Numbered from the stretch's first letter, positions 1 through 8,770 are shown. The stretch is 64,000 nucleotides of DNA from Arthrospiribacter ruber (GCF_019343195.1 NZ_RPHB01000001.1:434001-498000), one strand, 5' to 3'. Notes: generated from the letters alone by a model not told the origin. Translations and numbers: made by a program.

Positions 1-932
1 TTATGGTGAGAGACGGTCTTTTTGAAGGGGTGGACGCTGTTATCAACTGGCATCCATCCGACAGGAATGCTGCCAATGCTTCCACCTGTACCGCTGTGAT
101 GCAGGGCTATTTTAAATTCAGAGGTCAGTCAGCCCATGCAGCAGGTTCTCCCGAGCGCGGCAGATCTGCTTTGGATGGAGTGGAGGCCATGAATATGATG
201 GTCAATATGATGCGTGAGCATGTAGATCAGGAGAGCAGGATCCATTATGTGATAGTAAATGGAGGTATGGCTGCCAATGTGGTTCCTGACTATGCTGTGG
301 TAGAGTACATGGTGAGGCATCCTGATGTCAAAGAGGTAAAGGAAATCTGGCAGAGGGTGATCAAAGCAGCTGAAGGTGCCGCTATGGGCACCGGGACTGA
401 TGTGGAAGTGGAGCTGGTATCTGGGATCTACGGATTATTGCCCAATGAAACTTTAGCCAAAACTATGCATAAAAACCTTACTGCCGTAGGGGGAGTGGAG
501 TATGATGAAGAGGAATTGGATTTTGCTAAAAAGATTCAAGAAACGCTTAACATGCCCCGGGTTCCGCCCTTGACAATGGCCAAAGAAGTGCAGCCATATA
601 AATTGACTCATTTTCCGGCTTCTACAGATGTAGGCGATGTGAGTTATGTGACTCCAACAGTAGGATTGGGAACTGCTACCTGGGTGCCTGGTACTGCTGC
701 GCATTCATGGCAGGCTACAGCTGCCGATGGCATGAGTATAGGATATAAAGGCATGATGGTAGCGGCCAAAACCATGGCACTTACGGGAAAAGACCTGATT
801 TTGAATCCTCTTTTGATCAAGGAAGCTAAAAAGGAGTTTGATGAAAGGCTTGACGGATATGTCTACGAGTCTTTGATAGGGGACATCGCTCCTCCATTGG
901 ACTTTAGGAAGGCACAGAACAAAGTGAAATAA
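1..932 (+). CDS. M20-family amidohydrolase, AbgB-like (5' end missing)
   Basis: This is the 3' part of a gene that begins left of the window; about 309 codons are visible before the TAA. It resembles aminobenzoyl-glutamate utilisation protein B, a metal-dependent amidohydrolase of peptidase family M20. The dimerisation/lid domain begins near GQSAHAAGSPERGRSALD (visible residues about 41-58). The catalytic domain returns with the STDVGDVSYVTPT segment and ends with GTAAHSWQ, where a late metal-ligand histidine is expected. The family cleaves acyl- or aminobenzoyl-glutamate-type amide bonds; the exact substrate cannot be read here. The N-terminal metal ligands lie outside the window. A strong hairpin terminator follows directly, and the next gene converges on it. 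Confidence 0.85.
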   Translation, partial: MVRDGLFEGVDAVINWHPSDRNAANASTCTAVMQGYFKFRGQSAHAAGSPERGRSALDGVEAMNMMVNMMREHVDQESRIHYVIVNGGMAANVVPDYAVVEYMVRHPDVKEVKEIWQRVIKAAEGAAMGTGTDVEVELVSGIYGLLPNETLAKTMHKNLTAVGGVEYDEEELDFAKKIQETLNMPRVPPLTMAKEVQPYKLTHFPASTDVGDVSYVTPTVGLGTATWVPGTAAHSWQATAADGMSIGYKGMMVAAKTMALTGKDLILNPLLIKEAKKEFDERLDGYVYESLIGDIAPPLDFRKAQNKVK

Positions 933-934
933 TG

Positions 935-967
935 AAAAACGCCTCTGAAAATCTCAGAGGCGTTTTT
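935..967. terminator. Bidirectional intrinsic terminator between convergent genes
   Basis: A 14-bp perfect stem (arms 935-948 and 954-967, core GCCTCTGA/TCAGAGGC) closes a 5-nt loop. It starts with five A and ends with five T, so it can terminate the amidohydrolase (+) and the M3 peptidase (-). It fills the whole gap between the two stop codons. Confidence 0.93.
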
Positions 968-970
968 GTT

Positions 971-3001
971 TTATGCCAGAAGACCAGCTCTTTTGAGCAA
1001 GGCGTCAGGCTTTGGTTCTCTTCCGCGGAATCTTTTGTAGAGGACAGATGGATGCTCTGTACCTCCTGCTGACAAAACATTTTTTTGAAAAGATGCAGCC
1101 GTCTCTTTATCAAATACTCCTTTTTCCAAAAACAATTCAAAAGCATCTGCATCCAACACTTCTGCCCATTTGTAGCTATAATATCCAGCTGCATATCCAC
1201 CTTGGAAAATATGTGAAAAGGAAGTGCTCATCAGCGTTTCCGACACCGGTGGAAGCAAGTCAGTTTTTTTCATGACTTCTTTCTCAAATTGAGGAATGTC
1301 TTTGATTTCCTTTGGATCGCTTCCATGATAGGCCATGTCCAGTAGGCCAAAGCTGATTTGCCGTACGGTCTGATAACCTTGATGAAAATTGGAGGCTTCT
1401 TTGATTTTCTCTACCAGTGAAGCAGGGATTTTTTCTCCGGTTTCATAATGCCTTGCAAAAAGATCCAAACATTCTTTTTCATAGCACCAGTTTTCAAATA
1501 TCTGTGATGGCAACTCGACAAAATCCCAAAAAACGCTGGTTCCTGTAAGGGATTCATAATGACCTTTGGCAAGCATTCCATGTAGCGCATGTCCAAATTC
1601 ATGGAATAGGGTTGTCACCTCATTGAAGGTCAAAAGAGAAGGTTTCGTTTTTGTAGGCTTTGTGAAATTGCAGACAATGGAAACATGGGGGCGTATCTCA
1701 TTTCCATTTACTGATTTTTGACCTCTGTAGCTGGTCATCCAGGCGCCATTTCTCTTGCCTGCCCTTGGGAAAAAGTCTGCATAGAATACTGCCAAATGCT
1801 CTCCATTTTCATCCAAAACCTCGTATGCAGTCACATCGGAGTGGTATTTTGGGATATCATTGTTCTCTTTGAACTTGATGCCAAAAAGCCTCTCTGCTGT
1901 ATCGAAAACCCCTTTCACCACATTTTCAAGTTTGAAATAGGGACGAAGAAGTTCATCGTCGATGGAAAATTTTTCTTTTTTTAGTTTTTCAGCATAATAG
2001 GCAAAGTCCCATTTTTCCAGCTTTTTTAAGCCATCTGTTTTTCTCGCAAACTGGGTAAGTTCTTCTATTTCCTGTTCCGCTTTAGGCTTTGCTTTTACAA
2101 GCAGGTCTTCCAGAAATTCCTTTACAGTACCGGCACTTTTTGCCATCCTTTCTTCCAATACAAAATCTGCATGGCTTTTATAGCCCAATAGGTTTGCCCT
2201 TTCATGCTTTAGTTCAAGTATTTTTCTGATATTTTCCTTATTGTCAAGTTCATCGCCTTTGGATGCTCTGGTGTTGTAGGCCATAAACAACTCCTTTCTG
2301 AGATCCCGGTCTTTAGCGTAAGTCATAAATGGGATATAGCTGGGGAAAGCCAAAGTGAATATATATTTGCCGGGATGTCCCTTTTCTTCAGCTGTTTGGG
2401 CAGCAGCCTCTTTTATAGCATCAGGAAGACCTTCCAACTTACCTTCATCCTCTACCAAAAGCTCGTATTTATTGGTTTCGGCCAAAACATTCTCTCCGAA
2501 TGTAAGGCTGAGCTTTGAAAGTGTTTTATCTATTTCCCTCAATCGCCCTTTTTCCCCACTGTCCAACTTTGCTCCGTTTCTTACAAATGCCTTGTAAGTT
2601 TTGTCCAGCAAGGTAGCTTCTTCTGCGTTTAGGGAAAGATTTTCCTTTTGAGCATAAACTTGCCCAATCAATGAAAAAAGTTGCTCGTCCAATAGCACAT
2701 CATTGCTATGGGCAGTGAGCAAAGGAGAAATCTCCTGAGCTAATTTTTGGATTTCATCATTGGTTTCGGCACTGTTGAGATTGAAGAAAGCCGAGGAAAT
2801 GACATTGAGTTTTTCACCGGCATTGTCCAAAGCTACAATGGTGTTTTCAAATGTCGGCAAAGCATTGTTTTTGATCGCTTCAATGTCTTGTTTGGCTATT
2901 TCTATGGCTTTATGGATTGCCGGCAGAAAATGTTCTGTTTTAATCCTATGAAAGGGAGGTGTGTCAAAAGGGGTGTTAAATGGTTCTAAGAGTGGGTTCA
3001 T
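971..3001 (-). CDS. M3-family oligopeptidase (PrlC/OpdA-like)
   Basis: A zinc metallopeptidase of the thimet oligopeptidase family (M3), 676 residues, the usual length of OpdA/PrlC and Dcp (about 680). The zinc motif HEFGH is at residues 467-471. The third ligand is Glu496 in WDFVELPSQ, followed by ENW, which looks more like oligopeptidase A than dipeptidyl carboxypeptidase. No signal peptide is visible, so a cytoplasmic role in degrading short peptides is likely. The gene is alone on its strand, with a TAnnTTTG-type -7 box about 40 bp upstream of the ATG. The choice between OpdA and Dcp activity is inference from the motif context. Confidence 0.93.
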   Translation of the reverse strand: MNPLLEPFNTPFDTPPFHRIKTEHFLPAIHKAIEIAKQDIEAIKNNALPTFENTIVALDNAGEKLNVISSAFFNLNSAETNDEIQKLAQEISPLLTAHSNDVLLDEQLFSLIGQVYAQKENLSLNAEEATLLDKTYKAFVRNGAKLDSGEKGRLREIDKTLSKLSLTFGENVLAETNKYELLVEDEGKLEGLPDAIKEAAAQTAEEKGHPGKYIFTLAFPSYIPFMTYAKDRDLRKELFMAYNTRASKGDELDNKENIRKILELKHERANLLGYKSHADFVLEERMAKSAGTVKEFLEDLLVKAKPKAEQEIEELTQFARKTDGLKKLEKWDFAYYAEKLKKEKFSIDDELLRPYFKLENVVKGVFDTAERLFGIKFKENNDIPKYHSDVTAYEVLDENGEHLAVFYADFFPRAGKRNGAWMTSYRGQKSVNGNEIRPHVSIVCNFTKPTKTKPSLLTFNEVTTLFHEFGHALHGMLAKGHYESLTGTSVFWDFVELPSQIFENWCYEKECLDLFARHYETGEKIPASLVEKIKEASNFHQGYQTVRQISFGLLDMAYHGSDPKEIKDIPQFEKEVMKKTDLLPPVSETLMSTSFSHIFQGGYAAGYYSYKWAEVLDADAFELFLEKGVFDKETAASFQKNVLSAGGTEHPSVLYKRFRGREPKPDALLKRAGLLA

Positions 3002-3041
3002 ATAGAGTCGGTTTTTTGAAATTTTAAAATATTATTATAAG

Positions 3042-3049
3042 CAAAGGTA
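3042..3049 (-). promoter_or_regulatory. -7 promoter box of the M3 peptidase gene
   Basis: On the minus strand this reads TACCTTTG, an exact match to the Bacteroidetes -7 consensus TAnnTTTG, about 40 bp before the start codon. No clear -33 TTTG is visible. Confidence 0.55.
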
Positions 3050-3135
3050 ATGGTTTTGTCTTTTTGAGAGGAGCATTGGCACCAAGATTGAAATATTCCT
3101 AGTAAATGAAATTCTAAACCAAAACCACTAAACAA

Positions 3136-3519
3136 ATGAATAATCCAGAAGAAACAATTTTGTTGTCATCTTCATCAGTCGTGGGGACAGATGTGAAAAA
3201 TCTAAGGGATGAAAATGTAGGGACTATCAAAGAGGTGATGCTTTATACCGATACTGGTGAAGTAGCTTATGCGGTACTTTCTGTCAATACAGGCTTTTTA
3301 AATATGGGAAGCAAGTACTTTGCAGTGCCTTGGGAGGCTTTGTCTTTCGTCAGGGCTCATAGTTCAGGCGAGGAAGTAATTACTTTAGATGTGGACAAGA
3401 AAAAGCTTGAAGAGTCTCCGGGATTCGACAAAGATGATTGGCCTTTGACACCTCAATCAGGTGTGATAGCCGCAGCTTTTAAATACTACGGGGTGCCCAT
3501 GAGGAGCCATAGATTGTAA
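3136..3519 (+). CDS. PRC-barrel domain protein
   Basis: A 127-residue soluble protein. Residues about 14-75 form a PRC-barrel: VKNLRDENVGTIKEVMLYTD, then AYAVLSV and YFAVPWEAL, the typical GxI...YAVLS...FAVPW pattern. These small beta-barrels appear in photosynthetic reaction centre H subunit, RimM and many stress or envelope-associated proteins. By itself the domain does not give a function. The C-terminus (GFDKDDWP) resembles stand-alone PRC-barrel proteins. The gene is monocistronic, with a terminator directly after the stop codon. It could be a ribosome-maturation or stress-related adaptor; no specific role is supported. Confidence 0.8.
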   Translation: MNNPEETILLSSSSVVGTDVKNLRDENVGTIKEVMLYTDTGEVAYAVLSVNTGFLNMGSKYFAVPWEALSFVRAHSSGEEVITLDVDKKKLEESPGFDKDDWPLTPQSGVIAAAFKYYGVPMRSHRL

Positions 3520-3529
3520 TTTAATTATT

Positions 3530-3558
3530 AAAACCTTTCCTTCAGGAGAGGTTTTTTT
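3530..3558. terminator. Intrinsic terminator after the PRC-barrel gene
   Basis: Arms AAAACCTTTCC (3530-3540) and GGAGAGGTTTT, with a TTCA loop and seven T in a row. One pair is a G-U wobble. The T-tract overlaps the stop codon of the converging membrane-protein gene, so it may serve both. Confidence 0.8.
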
Positions 3559-4207
3559 ATCCTTTATACACCAGGATGTAAAAGACTAGCCAAAGCACGA
3601 AAAATAAAACATAGCTAAAAATAATTACAATGGTTGATTCTTTTACACTTCTAAAGCTGACTGTGTGGAAGCCTAAAACGAGAAAGACGATATAAATCAA
3701 CTCAAAAATGTTGATTGCTTTAAGTGGATAATAGAATTTCGGATCGATTTCAGCAGGGTCTATAATTTGAAATAAGGATAGGGGGTAAAAATTTTGAACC
3801 TCAAGGTAGTTGACATTAGTTGGTGGGTTCATAAACATCAGGATTTTAATAAGCTCCGGGATAAGGAAAATAATTTCTCCGACCATGACAATTACCCATA
3901 TTTTTTTGAAAGATACTTTAAACCCAAATGTGAATGAACCTGTCCAAATGACAAAGGCAGTCAAAGTGAACTTCCAAAGAAGGGAGAAGGGAGTCCAAAT
4001 ATAATTCAGTGTATTGAAAATATGGAAGTAGGATAAAGAGCCTTCTGACTCCAATTTCTCATATCCTGGAATGGATTGGAGAATGATATCATTGATAATT
4101 ATCCTTGTTATCAAAAACAAAATCACCAAAATCAAAAAAAATACCCTTTTGTCGAAATCTAAAATCGAATCTATACGTTGTGAGATTGGGCTGTGAAGTT
4201 TTGGCAT
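3557..4207 (-). CDS. Hypothetical integral membrane protein, five predicted TM segments
   Basis: 216 residues with hydrophobic segments at about 22-40, 75-95, 103-126, 165-182 and 191-213. An NPPTN-containing loop of about 40 residues lies between the third and fourth. The layout, a soluble N-terminus followed by five helices, resembles Yip1-like or DUF-type membrane proteins of Bacteroidota, but I cannot name a family. No catalytic motif is apparent. The gene is alone and convergent with the PRC-barrel gene; a TAGATTTG -7 box lies just upstream of the ATG. Confidence 0.65.
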   Translation of the reverse strand: MPKLHSPISQRIDSILDFDKRVFFLILVILFLITRIIINDIILQSIPGYEKLESEGSLSYFHIFNTLNYIWTPFSLLWKFTLTAFVIWTGSFTFGFKVSFKKIWVIVMVGEIIFLIPELIKILMFMNPPTNVNYLEVQNFYPLSLFQIIDPAEIDPKFYYPLKAINIFELIYIVFLVLGFHTVSFRSVKESTIVIIFSYVLFFVLWLVFYILVYKG

Positions 4208-4226
4208 AATCTTAAATAATTCTTGC

Positions 4227-4234
4227 CAAATCTA
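4227..4234 (-). promoter_or_regulatory. -7 promoter box of the five-TM protein gene
   Basis: Minus-strand TAGATTTG matches TAnnTTTG about 20 bp before the ATG at 4207. The -33 element is weak. Confidence 0.5.
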
Positions 4235-4283
4235 AACTATTGTTTGGATTACCACATAATTTTACGGCACTATTGAAATTATT

Positions 4284-5477
4284 ATGTTGAAATTCCCTCT
4301 TTATTTATTTGTTTTCTGGGTAGGTCTAAATTCTGCTACTGAGGCACAGGAGCCGCCAATCGATACCATGTTGGCTGAGAGTTCTCCCTATTTGCTTTTG
4401 GACAAAGGGTTACAATTCAGGATCACGGAAAACGTAAACGCACTCTACAATTTTGACTTCGAAAAGGCGGAGAGAGGTTTTAAAGTAATGCAATATCAAT
4501 ACCCGGAGCACCCATTACCGGATTTTCTCTTGGGATTGAGTACTTGGTGGAAAATTGCACCGGATATAGAAAATAAAAAATACGACGGACGCTTTTTGAA
4601 GCAGATGGATGTGGTGATCGATAAAGCCAAAAAGCAATTGGATCAGGATCCGGACAATAAAGAAGCTGCTTTTTTTCTGGCAGGTGCTTATGGTTTTCAG
4701 GGTAGGCTTTTGAGTGAAAGGAAGAGCTGGACCAAAGCCACATTTGCAGGAAAGAATGCACTGAAATACCTTAATCTATCCAAAGGTGAAGAGGAACTCA
4801 ATCCGGAACTGCTTTTGGGTGATGCACTTTTCAACTACTTCTCAGTTTGGATTCCTGAAAATTACCCGATTTTAAAGCCTGTGGTGGCTCTTTTTCCTAA
4901 AGGAGATAAAAACCTGGGACTAAAGCAGCTGGAGGATGTGGCGCAAAATGCCTTCTATGCCAGAGTGGAAGCACAGTATTTTCTTTTCAGGCTTTATGGA
5001 GCTGAAGAAAAACAGCCCTACAAAGCTTTGGCAATTACTGAGTATCTTAATGAAAAGTTTCCAAATAATCCTTATTTCCACAGATCTTATGCCAGGCAGC
5101 TGTACACAGTAGGGAGAATGCTTGAAGCAAAAGAGATTTCCGAAGAAATCCTCAGAAGGATAGACGCCAAATGGACAGGCTATGAGTCCAACAGTGGCAG
5201 GTACGCAGCATTTTATATCGCCCAGTTCCACGAAAGGACCAACAATAGGAGTGAGGCAAAAAAATATTACCTAAAGACGCTCTCTTATGGAGAGGAATCG
5301 GAAAGTCAGGAAAGTGGGTACTACCTGTACTCCCTTATCGCGCTCGGCAAAATGGCCAATGAGGATAAAGACAAAAAAGCTGCCAAGCAATATTTTAATC
5401 AGGTGAAGAAATACGCCAAAAGAAAGCATCCTGCACATAAAGAAGCCAGAGAATATATCAAAAAGAATAAACTTTAA
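4284..5477 (+). CDS. Secreted or periplasmic TPR protein
   Basis: 397 residues beginning with a signal peptide (hydrophobic stretch about 4-17, predicted cleavage after ATEAQ). The rest is helical and reads as degenerate tetratricopeptide repeats: NFDFEKAERGFKVMQYQYPEHP at 47-68 (interrupted), then further units with regularly spaced A/Y/F positions, for example KAKKQLDQDPDNKEAAFFLA, YKALAITEYLNEKFPNNPYF and EAKKYYLKTL, and a lysine-rich tail. TPR proteins act as scaffolds and this one carries no enzymatic motif. It is alone between divergent and downstream genes. A role in envelope assembly or transport is plausible but unproven. Confidence 0.75.
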   Translation: MLKFPLYLFVFWVGLNSATEAQEPPIDTMLAESSPYLLLDKGLQFRITENVNALYNFDFEKAERGFKVMQYQYPEHPLPDFLLGLSTWWKIAPDIENKKYDGRFLKQMDVVIDKAKKQLDQDPDNKEAAFFLAGAYGFQGRLLSERKSWTKATFAGKNALKYLNLSKGEEELNPELLLGDALFNYFSVWIPENYPILKPVVALFPKGDKNLGLKQLEDVAQNAFYARVEAQYFLFRLYGAEEKQPYKALAITEYLNEKFPNNPYFHRSYARQLYTVGRMLEAKEISEEILRRIDAKWTGYESNSGRYAAFYIAQFHERTNNRSEAKKYYLKTLSYGEESESQESGYYLYSLIALGKMANEDKDKKAAKQYFNQVKKYAKRKHPAHKEAREYIKKNKL

Positions 5478-5619
5478 TCTAAATATTCCGTAGGTGGTCA
5501 TATAAATACAGGAGATAATTTGAAAATTTTCAATTACTTGGAAATTTTGCACTGTATCAGAGACAAAAATCAAGCATTCAAATAACAATATTTCGTAAAG
5601 GCGCTCGTTTTTTGTGGGT

Positions 5620-5656
5620 AATTGTTTTAAAACAATTTTAAAAAATATTAACTTTG
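5620..5656 (+). promoter_or_regulatory. Promoter and palindromic operator candidate of the Lrp-type gene
   Basis: A TAACTTTG -7 box (5649-5656) matches the Bacteroidetes consensus. The region where a -33 box should sit (about 5626) is covered by an 18-bp perfect palindrome, AATTGTTTTAAAACAATT (5620-5637). Lrp/AsnC proteins often bind such sites and repress their own genes, so autoregulation is a reasonable inference. Confidence 0.55.
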
Positions 5657-5687
5657 CACAACATAAAATTTTGAAAATCATTTAAAC

Positions 5688-6170
5688 ATGGATAATAGCG
5701 TAAGAGTGAAATTCGATAAAATAGACCGAAAGATTCTTGAAATCTTACAGGCAAACGCCAAAATCACCAATGCTCAGCTTTCCAAAGATATAGGATTGTC
5801 ACCTGCACCTACCTTGGAACGAGTTAAAAAGCTGGAGCAATCCGGTATTATCAAGAGCTACCACGCCAAATTGGATCCTGAAAGAATCGGTCTTGGGGTA
5901 AGCACATACGTTTTGGTGAGCCTTATTGGTCACAACAAAGGAAATATTGACGCTTTCATGAAAGAAATCAATCAGATTCCTGAAGTGATAGAATGTCACC
6001 ACATCACAGGTACAGGAGACTTTATCCTGAAAATAATAGCTAAGGACATTACCGCATACCAAAAATTGATGTTGGAGAAAGTCTCTGAAATCAAGGAAGT
6101 AGACTCTATGCAGTCAATGGTAATTCTTTCCACTTTCAAGGATAGCAAAGTGTTGCCTATCCCTGCATAA
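5688..6170 (+). CDS. Lrp/AsnC-family transcriptional regulator
   Basis: 160 residues, the normal size of the family. An N-terminal winged helix-turn-helix covers about residues 8-60 (DRKILEILQANAKITNAQLS, then GLSPAPTLERVKKLEQSGII). A C-terminal RAM/AsnC ligand-binding domain covers about 72-150, with IPEVIECHHITGTGDFILKI, the usual amino-acid-sensing segment. Family members form octamers that respond to amino acids and regulate amino-acid metabolism or transport. The gene is monocistronic: it has its own promoter with a palindrome upstream and a terminator directly downstream. The effector and targets cannot be read from the sequence. Confidence 0.93.
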   Translation: MDNSVRVKFDKIDRKILEILQANAKITNAQLSKDIGLSPAPTLERVKKLEQSGIIKSYHAKLDPERIGLGVSTYVLVSLIGHNKGNIDAFMKEINQIPEVIECHHITGTGDFILKIIAKDITAYQKLMLEKVSEIKEVDSMQSMVILSTFKDSKVLPIPA

Positions 6171-6195
6171 GCAAAAAAAATATTCAAAATCATTA

Positions 6196-6222
6196 GGGTG
6201 GCTTTGAAGTCACCCTTTTTTT
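6196..6222 (+). terminator. Intrinsic terminator of the Lrp-type gene
   Basis: GGGTGGCT / AGTCACCC stem (one G-U pair) with a TTGA loop, followed by seven T. Its end touches an in-frame ATG at 6223, which argues that the NUDIX gene starts at the next ATG (6235). Confidence 0.8.
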
Positions 6223-6234
6223 ATGTTTGTCATT

Positions 6235-6774
6235 ATGGAAAACCCTTGGAAAACCAAATCAAAAAAGGAAATCTACGACAATCCTTGGATCAGGCTTGAA
6301 GAACACCAAGTTGTTATCCCAAGTGGAAAAGACGGGATATATGGAAAAGTATTCTTTAAAAATAAAGCTTTGGGCATTGTTCCATTGGATGATGAAGGTT
6401 ATACATGGCTCGTAGGTCAGTTTAGGTACACCCTCAACGAGTATTCTTGGGAAATTCCCATGGGAGGCGGGCCTTTGGGTACCGATGTGTTGGAATCTGC
6501 CCAGAGGGAATTGAAAGAAGAAACCGGACTGTCTGCTGAGAAATGGACCAATATCATGAAAATCCACACCTCAAATTCCGTAACCGATGAAGAAGGCTTT
6601 GTGTTTTTGGCAGAGGGGTTGACCCAAGGGGAAACCGAGTTTGAGGAAACAGAGCAGCTGCAGATATTGCGCTTGCCATTATCAGAGGCTGTAGAAAAAG
6701 TAATGAACGGAGAGATTACCGACTCAATTTCCATAGCAGGACTATTGAAAGTCGCCCGGCTCAAAAATCTCTGA
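6235..6774 (+). CDS. NUDIX hydrolase, ADP-ribose pyrophosphatase-like
   Basis: 179 residues from the ATG at 6235, chosen because the earlier in-frame ATG (6223) abuts the terminator T-tract. The beta-strands preceding the Nudix box (WLVGQFRYTLNEYSWEIPMG) match ADP-ribose/sugar-nucleotide pyrophosphatases. The catalytic box reads RELKEETGL; the upstream glutamate of the GX5E portion is replaced by Thr, a variation also seen in this subgroup, while the metal-binding REXXEE core is intact. The enzyme probably hydrolyses ADP-ribose or a related nucleoside diphosphate sugar in the cytoplasm. The following MATE gene has its own -7 box overlapping this stop codon. Confidence 0.88.
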   Translation: MENPWKTKSKKEIYDNPWIRLEEHQVVIPSGKDGIYGKVFFKNKALGIVPLDDEGYTWLVGQFRYTLNEYSWEIPMGGGPLGTDVLESAQRELKEETGLSAEKWTNIMKIHTSNSVTDEEGFVFLAEGLTQGETEFEETEQLQILRLPLSEAVEKVMNGEITDSISIAGLLKVARLKNL

Positions 6775-6782
6775 TATCTTTG
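6775..6782 (+). promoter_or_regulatory. -7 promoter box of the MATE transporter gene
   Basis: TATCTTTG matches TAnnTTTG and starts right after the NUDIX stop codon, 27 bp before the MATE start codon. The -33 region lies inside the NUDIX gene and has no clear TTTG. Confidence 0.5.
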
Positions 6783-6809
6783 TACTGATTTTGATATTCG
6801 GATTCCATA

Positions 6810-8174
6810 ATGCTCAATTTTAAAGATAATTTTTCCAAAACCTTTTACCTGGCTTATCCGGTAATGTTGAGCCAGCTAGGTCAGGTACTGGTGGGGGTTG
6901 CCGATAGTATGATGGTAGGCAGGCTTGGTGCAGAACCGCTGGCAGCAGCATCTTTGGCCAATAGTATCTTCTTTGTAGTTCTCATGTTTGGTATTGGGGT
7001 ATCGATGGCCATTACGCCTCTAGTGGCAATGGCGGATGGAAACAAAAAGCCCAAAAGGATTTCAAGGGTCTTCAATCATGGATTCATTATCAATATGCTT
7101 ACGGGTGTTGTTTTGTTTCTGATTATCGTATTTTTCTCTCCAATGCTCCATTACCTCAATCAGCCCGAAGAAGTAGTGGTATTGGCAGTTCCATATCTTG
7201 CCATCATTACACTTTCCTTGTTGCCGTTTATGTTTTTTCAGACATTCAAGCAATTTGCCGAAGGCCTTTCCCAGACCAAGCAGGCTATGTACATCACATT
7301 GGTCTGCAACGGGTTCAACGTGTTTTTAAACTGGGTTTTGATTTATGGAAATCTGGGTTTTCCTGCAATGGGGTTAAATGGGGCGGGTTGGGCTACTTTG
7401 ATTTCGAGGGTTTTGATGGGCCTTGCTATCGCTTATTATGTCTGGAAATCCAAAAGGTACAAGCCTTTTGAGTTGAGCTTTGGTTTCAAACATTTAAGTT
7501 TTCCTATGATTTCCAAAATGCTGAGAATAGGAGTACCTACCGGCTTTCAGTTTATTTTTGAGGTAGGGGCGTTCAGTTCGGCAGCTATCATGATGGGCTG
7601 GATAGGAGTCAATGCACTTGCTGCCCATCAAATTGCCATCAACCTTGCTTCGATCAGCTACATGATGGCCTCGGGGCTATCATCTGCTGCAATGGTCAGG
7701 GTTGGGAATCAGTTGGGCAGAAAAGACATTCAAAGTCTGAGAGAGGCAGGGTTCACTGTTTTTGCAATGGTGGCAATGTTTATGTCGGTCTCTGCAGTCA
7801 TATTTATTGCATTCAGGGAATTTCTTCCTTCCCTATACATTGACGATATGGAAGTGATCAAAATGAGTGCTACTTTGTTGATCATTGCCGGACTGTTCCA
7901 ACTGTCTGATGGTATTCAGGTGGTGGGACTGGGAGCACTGAGGGGGATGTCTGATGTCAAGATACCGACTATTGTGACCCTGATTGCCTATTGGGTGATT
8001 GGTTTGCCATTGGGATACGTATTTGCGTTTTCCATGGGCATGGATGAAGTAGGTATTTGGATAGGTCTCCTGACCGGACTCACCGTGACAGGAGCGTTGT
8101 TGCTGTATAGGTTCCATTTTCTAAGTAAAAAACTTCATCAAAGCCAACAAAACAGGTTCAGTCCTGTAACTTGA
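6810..8174 (+). CDS. MATE-family multidrug/Na+ antiporter (NorM-like)
   Basis: 454 residues with 12 hydrophobic segments in two homologous halves, as in the MATE family. The first half contains AYPVMLSQLGQVLVGVADSM with MVGRLGAEPLAAASLANS just after it, a NorM hallmark. The second half opens with GVPTGFQFIFEVGAF and AAHQIAINLASISYM. These inner-membrane antiporters export cationic drugs or metabolites using Na+ or H+ gradients. The gene follows the NUDIX gene and precedes a thioesterase in the same direction, with gaps of 35-41 bp, so partial co-transcription is possible. The substrate is not predictable. Confidence 0.93.
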   Translation: MLNFKDNFSKTFYLAYPVMLSQLGQVLVGVADSMMVGRLGAEPLAAASLANSIFFVVLMFGIGVSMAITPLVAMADGNKKPKRISRVFNHGFIINMLTGVVLFLIIVFFSPMLHYLNQPEEVVVLAVPYLAIITLSLLPFMFFQTFKQFAEGLSQTKQAMYITLVCNGFNVFLNWVLIYGNLGFPAMGLNGAGWATLISRVLMGLAIAYYVWKSKRYKPFELSFGFKHLSFPMISKMLRIGVPTGFQFIFEVGAFSSAAIMMGWIGVNALAAHQIAINLASISYMMASGLSSAAMVRVGNQLGRKDIQSLREAGFTVFAMVAMFMSVSAVIFIAFREFLPSLYIDDMEVIKMSATLLIIAGLFQLSDGIQVVGLGALRGMSDVKIPTIVTLIAYWVIGLPLGYVFAFSMGMDEVGIWIGLLTGLTVTGALLLYRFHFLSKKLHQSQQNRFSPVT

Positions 8175-8215
8175 CTTTTTAATTCTGGTATTCTTTCCTA
8201 TTTTCCGAATGAATT

Positions 8216-8770
8216 ATGGAAAAAGAGAAAGCCAAAACAGTAGACTTTTCTAGGACTACCCTTACAGAATTGATGATTCCTTCTTATGCAAACTTTGGAG
8301 GGAAAATACATGGAGGCATACTGCTTTCATTGATGGATAAAGTAGCCTTTGCTGCTGCAAGCAAACACAGTGGTGCATACTGTGTGACTGTCTCAGTAGA
8401 TACGGTTGATTTTCTTCAACCTGTAGCCGTGGGTGATCTTGTCTCCATGAAAGCATCGGTAAATTATGTGGGGAACAGTTCTATGGTCATCGGTATAAAA
8501 GTGATCGCTGAGGATGTGAAATCCGGAAGTGTCACGCATACCAATACCTGTTACTTTACGATGGTGGCCAAAGGGGAAGATGATAAGCCAATGAAGGTTC
8601 CTAAGTTGATTTTAGAAAACAAGACCGATGTGAGGAGATTTGTAGAAGCTATTTTTAGAAAAAAGCTCAAGAAAGATCATGTAGAAAAAATGGAAGCCAT
8701 GAAGAAAGGCTGGGGGAAAGAAGAAATGTCCAAGCTTCTCGAAAATGAAAGATGCATCATACAATCCTAA
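8216..8770 (+). CDS. Acyl-CoA thioesterase, hotdog fold (YciA/BFIT-like)
   Basis: 184 residues. A single hotdog domain occupies about residues 10-125: MIPSYANFGGKIHGGILLSL (20 residues; Asn/His-Gly-Gly pattern of acyl-CoA hydrolases), then DKVAFAAASKHSG and TVSVDTVDFLQPVAVGDLV. The typical active-site acidic residue lies in the helix after HGG. A charged C-terminal extension (about 130-184, rich in K/E) is absent from short YciA enzymes. The enzyme should hydrolyse acyl-CoA to free CoA in the cytoplasm. It lies 12 bp ahead of the M24 peptidase gene, so the two are probably co-transcribed. Confidence 0.9.
   Translation: MEKEKAKTVDFSRTTLTELMIPSYANFGGKIHGGILLSLMDKVAFAAASKHSGAYCVTVSVDTVDFLQPVAVGDLVSMKASVNYVGNSSMVIGIKVIAEDVKSGSVTHTNTCYFTMVAKGEDDKPMKVPKLILENKTDVRRFVEAIFRKKLKKDHVEKMEAMKKGWGKEEMSKLLENERCIIQS

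Noticed and set aside
5271-5681. A 136-codon minus-strand frame upstream of the Lrp-type gene
   Set aside because: Half lies antisense to the TPR gene and half over the Lrp promoter; the product has no family resemblance.
6223-6234. Earlier ATG for the NUDIX gene
   Set aside because: It sits directly against the terminator T-tract, so a transcript starting there is unlikely to carry it; the ATG at 6235 gives the usual N-terminus.
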